A DNA stretch of 64,000 bases from contig NZ_UTBZ01000134.1 of NCBI RefSeq assembly GCF_900580865.1, positions 164,464-228,463 of the forward strand, written 5' to 3'. Under the pieces are notes generated by a model. The model saw only the letters and a program-made list of their open reading frames with translations. It was not told where the DNA came from and did no database searches. The position numbers were made by a program, and so were the translations under genes. Each line of letters starts with the position of its first letter. The first letter of the stretch is position 1. Below are positions 60,190 through 64,000 of the stretch, one piece after another. Origin of the DNA: Pseudomonas viridiflava. GTDB taxonomy: Bacteria > Pseudomonadota > Gammaproteobacteria > Pseudomonadales > Pseudomonadaceae.

Positions 60190-62493
60190 TTACTTACCGA
60201 GGGAAATCTTCGGCGCCCACGTCAGCCACTCATCCTCAAACTTGTCGAACAACGGAAACGTCTGCTCAGCCCGCGCCGGGTTGCCCATGCGCTCGCCATC
60301 AGGCGTAGCGAAAGCAATCCCACCCTGAATCGCCGTCTCCAGCGACTCGGTGCGCACCGTCAGCCCGTTGAACAAACCGATATCAAACCCGACGCCGCTG
60401 GTATTCCAGAACCGGCTACCGCTGCGCACCAGCGGCGCATATTTCGGCTCGATCAAAATATGTACCAACACCCGATCAGCGGTCTGGCCCAGTTCATAAC
60501 CGGTAACTTTACCCACGGTAATTTCACGGTAAGTCACCGGCACACCCGGCTTTAGCGAACCACGACGGGCCGCGCTCAATACCAGACTCAGCCCCGCTTC
60601 TTGCTTGGTCACTTCCGGCGCATTGGCCAGGGCGACGAAGTTCTTCTGCGGCCCCAGGTTCTTCGCCGCCGGTTGCACTTCAATGTATTTTCCGGTCACC
60701 AGGGTTTCCAGATTTTCTGTCTTGATCAGGCCCAACTCCGGTTTGACCACCCAGAACTGACTGCCGACCCGCGCGATCTTCTCCGACACTTCAGTGATGC
60801 GAGCCGTGAGGATGACCGATTGCAGGTCATCGGTCAGATCAACGCTTTCAATCTTGCCGACATCCAGCCCCTTGAACCGAACCGGTGTACCGCTGCGCAA
60901 ACCGTCAGCGCGATCGACCTTGATCGTCACAACGGCGCCCTTTTGATTGGCGTCATCGTGATTGGCGAACAGACGGAAGCGCGGAATGCGTTTCTGTAAC
61001 GGTGCCTTGGCTTGCGGTGTTTCGAAGGCAATACCACCGGCCATCAAGGTCTGCAGCGATTCGCTTTTGACTTGAATACCGCCAGTCAACCCACCGGTCA
61101 GCGTGACACCGCTGACGTTCCAGAAGCGCGTCGAGGCGTTGACCAGATTCTCGTACTCCTTCTCGATGTGCACACCGATGACGAGTTGCTTGCGGGTCTT
61201 GGAGAACTGATAGCTCTGCACCGAACCGACCTTGACCTGTTTGTACAGAATAGGACTGCCGACATCGATCGAGCCGAGCGTGTCGGTGAACAACACCAGG
61301 TGCAGTCCCGGTGAGCGCAGATCCAGCGGCGGCGCTTTTGGCCGTGCCTCAAACTCGCGTTTCGGTGCAGCGCCCTTGTCTCCTGGACGCACAGCGATGT
61401 AGTTACCTTTCACCAGCGCTTCCAGCCCGGTGATACCAGCCAGAGAAATCGACGGTTTCACTACCCAGAACTGCGTGCCGTCGACCAGATAATCTTCCGC
61501 CAACGGATCAAGGGTCAGCTCCGCTGTGGCACTGTTCAGATCTGGATCGACCTTCAGCGCTTTCAGATTGCCGACCTGAATGCCTTTGTACATCACCGGC
61601 GTACGGCCGGCCTGCAGGCCTTCGAAATCGCTGAGCTTGACCTTCACACGAATCCCGGCAGCCGCCGCGTCAAAGTCTTCGTAAAGACGGAACGGCAGGC
61701 TTGGATCGGTCGGCGGGCTGTCCTTGCGGTTCTCCGGCGTGGCGAAAGCGATACCACCGGCAACGATGCTGGCCAGCGATTCGCTGCGCACTTTCACGCC
61801 GGACAGGTTGGCGTCGATGCTGATGCCGCTGGCATTCCAGAAACGCGTGTGTTTGCGCACCAGTTTGGCGTAGGTTGGCTCAATGAAGACTTTGAGTTCA
61901 ACGGTGCTTTGATCTTCCGAAAGCACGTAGCTTTTGATCTGGCCAACCTTGATTTGCTTGTAGAACACCGGGCTGCCACGGTCCAGAGAACCGAGACGAT
62001 CCGCCTTGATGGTCAGGTGCAGGCCAGGTTTGGCATCAGACAGCGGCGGCTCTTCGGCCAGCGCCTTGAACTTGCGCGTCGGTTCGCCTTCGCCGGGGCT
62101 GATGGCCACGTAGTTACCCGAAACCAGGGTTTCCAGACCGGTGATACCGGCGAGCGTCACGCTCGGTTTGACCAGCCAGAAGCGCGTGCTGGTCTTGAGG
62201 TATTGCTCAACGTCTTTATTCATCTCGACGGTGGCGATGACGCCTTTGGAGTTGCCCTCATCGTCGAGCTTGAGCGTCTTGACCTTACCGACCGACATGC
62301 CCTTGTACATGACCTCGGTCTTGTTGGCCTGAATACCTTCGCCACTCTCGAAGCGGATCTGAATTTCGATCCCGGTCTCGGAGTAGGCACGCCAGCCAAG
62401 CCAGCCACCGATGATCAGCGCGATCAAAGGCAGAACCCAAATGGCAGACCAGTTCGAAGCCGGTCGGGTTTTCGCTACGGGCAAATCAGTCAT
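60190..62493 (-). CDS. MCE-domain intermembrane transport protein, PqiB/LetB-like with six MCE domains
   Basis: A 767-residue protein with an N-terminal membrane anchor (WVLPLIALIIGGWLGWRAY at about 19-37). Six MCE domains follow, recognised by repeats of the type GS/GTP-VxYKxxxVGxV near residues 60, 165, 285, 405, 530 and 645. E. coli PqiB has three and LetB seven, so this is intermediate. Such proteins form a tube across the periplasm moving lipids. It follows two half-PqiA genes and overlaps the nearer by eight bases. Confidence 0.86.
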   Translation of the reverse strand: MTDLPVAKTRPASNWSAIWVLPLIALIIGGWLGWRAYSETGIEIQIRFESGEGIQANKTEVMYKGMSVGKVKTLKLDDEGNSKGVIATVEMNKDVEQYLKTSTRFWLVKPSVTLAGITGLETLVSGNYVAISPGEGEPTRKFKALAEEPPLSDAKPGLHLTIKADRLGSLDRGSPVFYKQIKVGQIKSYVLSEDQSTVELKVFIEPTYAKLVRKHTRFWNASGISIDANLSGVKVRSESLASIVAGGIAFATPENRKDSPPTDPSLPFRLYEDFDAAAAGIRVKVKLSDFEGLQAGRTPVMYKGIQVGNLKALKVDPDLNSATAELTLDPLAEDYLVDGTQFWVVKPSISLAGITGLEALVKGNYIAVRPGDKGAAPKREFEARPKAPPLDLRSPGLHLVLFTDTLGSIDVGSPILYKQVKVGSVQSYQFSKTRKQLVIGVHIEKEYENLVNASTRFWNVSGVTLTGGLTGGIQVKSESLQTLMAGGIAFETPQAKAPLQKRIPRFRLFANHDDANQKGAVVTIKVDRADGLRSGTPVRFKGLDVGKIESVDLTDDLQSVILTARITEVSEKIARVGSQFWVVKPELGLIKTENLETLVTGKYIEVQPAAKNLGPQKNFVALANAPEVTKQEAGLSLVLSAARRGSLKPGVPVTYREITVGKVTGYELGQTADRVLVHILIEPKYAPLVRSGSRFWNTSGVGFDIGLFNGLTVRTESLETAIQGGIAFATPDGERMGNPARAEQTFPLFDKFEDEWLTWAPKISLGK

Positions 62494-63115
62494 GGTCGTC
62501 GTCCGACTCCGTGTTATCCCAAATCAGTCGGGGATCGAAAGTTACTGCGGCGAGCATCGTCAGGATCACCACACTGGCGAAGGCGATGGCGCCAAGATTG
62601 GCTTCGACACTGGCAAGCCGGCCGAAGTTGACGACCGCCACCAGAATGGCGATCACAAAAATATCGAGCATCGACCAGCGGCCAATGAACTCGATGAAAC
62701 GGTACATCCAGATACGCTGACGAGCGGATAACGGCTGACGTCGTTGCACCGAAAACAACAGCAGTGCGATGCCGACCAGTTTGAAGGTCGGCACCAGAAT
62801 GCTGGCGATAAACACCACCGCAGCAATCGGAATCATGCCGTGCTGCACCAGTTGGATTACGCCGGACATGATAGTGCTCGGATCACCCTGACCCAAAGAA
62901 CTGACAGTCATGATCGGCAAGACATTGGCCGGAATATAGATAATCGCTGCCGTGATCAGCAGTGCCCAGGTGCGGGTGAGGCTGTTCGGCCTGCGAGCGT
63001 GGACCAATGCACCGCAGCGGGTGCAGGTTTGCTCGTCGGCGTCCGCTTCCTGCCTGTTTAACTCATGACATTCGGTACAGACCAGAATGCCCGCATCAAT
63101 CGCCCGCATGAGCAT
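62486..63115 (-). CDS. PqiA/LetA half-protein, C-terminal-type module
   Basis: A 209-residue membrane protein with an N-terminal zinc-ribbon-like CTECHEL ... CTRCGALV (residues 13-40) and four hydrophobic helices. Classic PqiA/LetA proteins have two such modules in one chain; here they are separate genes. It starts at 63115 or 63109 (AGGGGA nearby) and overlaps the upstream half by 20 bases. Confidence 0.8.
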   Translation of the reverse strand: MLMRAIDAGILVCTECHELNRQEADADEQTCTRCGALVHARRPNSLTRTWALLITAAIIYIPANVLPIMTVSSLGQGDPSTIMSGVIQLVQHGMIPIAAVVFIASILVPTFKLVGIALLLFSVQRRQPLSARQRIWMYRFIEFIGRWSMLDIFVIAILVAVVNFGRLASVEANLGAIAFASVVILTMLAAVTFDPRLIWDNTESDDDHD

Positions 63116-63755
63116 CTTCCCCTGATAACGCCTGCCAGATCTGATGCGGTGACATCACCACTTCCAGCCACACTTGTACCAACAACAAGCCGATGAAACA
63201 CACCAGGCCAAGGCCGACGGTGATGGCGGCCATGTCCGCCAGTTTGACGATCGCCACCAATACGCCCATGAGGTAGACCTCGAGCATTCCCCAGTCTTTG
63301 AGGTGGTGATAAATGCGGTAAAGCAATAAACCGTAGCTGCGACCTATATCGAAACGGATCGTCAGCAGGACGAACAACTGGCACAGCAACTTCAGCAGCG
63401 GAATGGCCATGCTGCACAGGAATACGACGATCGAAACGCCCTGCATGTCCGTATTGAACAGGCCGAGCACGCCGCTCCAGACTGTATCCTGCGAAGACTG
63501 TCCGAGGATATTGAGTTGCATGATGGGTAAAAAGTTTGCCGGGATATACAGCAATAATGCTGCGATCACCAAGGCGAGGCTGCGCTGCACCACGTTATGG
63601 CGGTGGGCATACAACTCGTAACCGCAGCGAGGACAGAGCGCTTTCTCGCCGTGGGCAAGCGATGGCTTGCGCATCAGCAGATCGCACTCGTGACAGGCCA
63701 CCAAGTCTTCCAGCGGTAAATCTGACAGCCCGGGGGCGTCAACCGACTCTGACAT
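63096..63755 (-). CDS. PqiA/LetA half-protein, N-terminal-type module
   Basis: A 219-residue membrane protein with the zinc-ribbon-like CHECDLLMRKP ... CPRCGYEL (residues 21-47) and four helices, including IPANFLPIMQLN. It heads the minus-strand operon whose next genes are the second half-module and the MCE protein, together a PqiAB/LetAB-type lipid transport system. GGAG is about ten bases upstream. Confidence 0.82.
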   Translation of the reverse strand: MSESVDAPGLSDLPLEDLVACHECDLLMRKPSLAHGEKALCPRCGYELYAHRHNVVQRSLALVIAALLLYIPANFLPIMQLNILGQSSQDTVWSGVLGLFNTDMQGVSIVVFLCSMAIPLLKLLCQLFVLLTIRFDIGRSYGLLLYRIYHHLKDWGMLEVYLMGVLVAIVKLADMAAITVGLGLVCFIGLLLVQVWLEVVMSPHQIWQALSGEDAHAGD

Positions 63756-63863
63756 AAAGGCTCTGGCTCCGAATAAGGTGGGGCTATTCTAGTGTTCTGA
63801 TTCGAAAATAACTGTGCAAATTTGTTCGCTGTCGCGAGTAAAAACTTTTCTACAGGCAAAACA

Positions 63864-63891
63864 AAACCCCAACTGCTTTCGCAATTGGGGT
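63864..63891 (-). terminator. terminator of the rRNA operon
   Basis: AACCCCAA ... TTGGGGTT with an inner CTGC/GCA stem; on the minus strand it is followed by TTTTG. It sits about 12 bases after the 5S rRNA 3' end. Confidence 0.82.
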
Positions 63892-63902
63892 TTCGGAATT
63901 TA

Positions 63903-64000
63903 ATCTTGACGATGACCTACTCTCACATGGGGAAACCCCACACTACCATCGGCGATGCATCGTTTCACTGCTGAGTTCGGGATGGGATCAGGTGGTTCCA
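63903..64000 (-). rRNA. rrf: 5S ribosomal RNA, 3' portion
   Basis: The reverse strand reads TGGAACCACCTGATCCCATC through to CATCGTCAAGAT, the typical 5S body. About 15-20 bases of the 5' end lie outside the window. It is the last gene of an rRNA operon running leftward; the 23S is not in view. Confidence 0.93.

Overview
This window is a chromosomal segment of a fluorescent-group Pseudomonas. Three things support this. The gene order is typical of the genus: mqo-hpt-upp-uraA-hemH, hemA-prfA-prmC-moeB-murI, lolB-ispE-tRNA-Gln-prs-rplY-pth-ychF, holD-rimI-mksFEB, and a split pqiA plus an MCE protein next to an rRNA operon. About eight REP palindromes of the TGTGGGAGCGAGC...GCTCGCTCCCACA type are scattered between genes. 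Coding sequence is GC-rich with Pseudomonas-like codon use. No prophage, CRISPR array, IS element or resistance island is visible.

Left part (1-7.3 kb): the 3' part of malate:quinone oxidoreductase, two small genes of unknown function, purine and pyrimidine salvage (hpt, upp, uraA), ferrochelatase and a TIGR01777 epimerase-like gene. Middle-left (7.3-17.2 kb): a light/oxidative-stress island. An FAD oxidoreductase and a small Trp-rich protein come first. They are followed by nine genes whose ends all overlap: DUF523-DUF1722, a LitR/CarH-like MerR regulator, photolyase phrB, an NTF2-like protein, an SDR, an FAD oxidoreductase, a DUF1365 protein, a cyclopropane-fatty-acid-synthase family methyltransferase and a DUF2878 membrane protein. 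The promoter of the nine-gene run carries two exact copies of the TGTACA-N12-TGTA(C/T)A direct repeat known for PplR1 of P. putida, so the run is probably one light-induced DNA-repair and membrane-lipid-modification operon.

17-30 kb is core housekeeping: pagL-like, murI, moeB, prmC, prfA and hemA on the minus strand, then a TPR lipoprotein, lolB, ispE, tRNA-Gln, prs, rplY, pth and ychF on the plus strand. A strong sigma-70 promoter with a stringent-type discriminator lies inside ispE and probably drives tRNA-Gln-prs. 30-45 kb is accessory: transporters, two chemoreceptors, tRNA-Met, a small XRE regulator flanked by near-duplicate terminators, a zinc-peptidase-like DUF2817 protein, a lipoprotein gamma-glutamyltransferase, and a DUF6124-like small protein. 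The DUF6124-like gene is preceded by a long, highly structured leader that can pair with its own ribosome binding site.

45-64 kb: an HscC-type Hsp70 with a membrane J-like partner, a Tat-exported phosphatase/phospholipase, an unknown cysteine-containing secreted protein, a small SET-domain protein, carbonic anhydrase, the cryptic DNA polymerase III psi subunit with rimI, the MksFEB condensin (without the MksG nuclease), a six-MCE-domain transport protein with a split LetA/PqiA, and the 3' end of a 5S rRNA on the minus strand at the right edge.

The most promising undescribed signal is the 38.27-38.54 kb leader, with competing long-range pairings, an anti-Shine-Dalgarno element and a possible kissing-loop. 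All functional claims rest on reading motifs and recalled family knowledge; no search was run.
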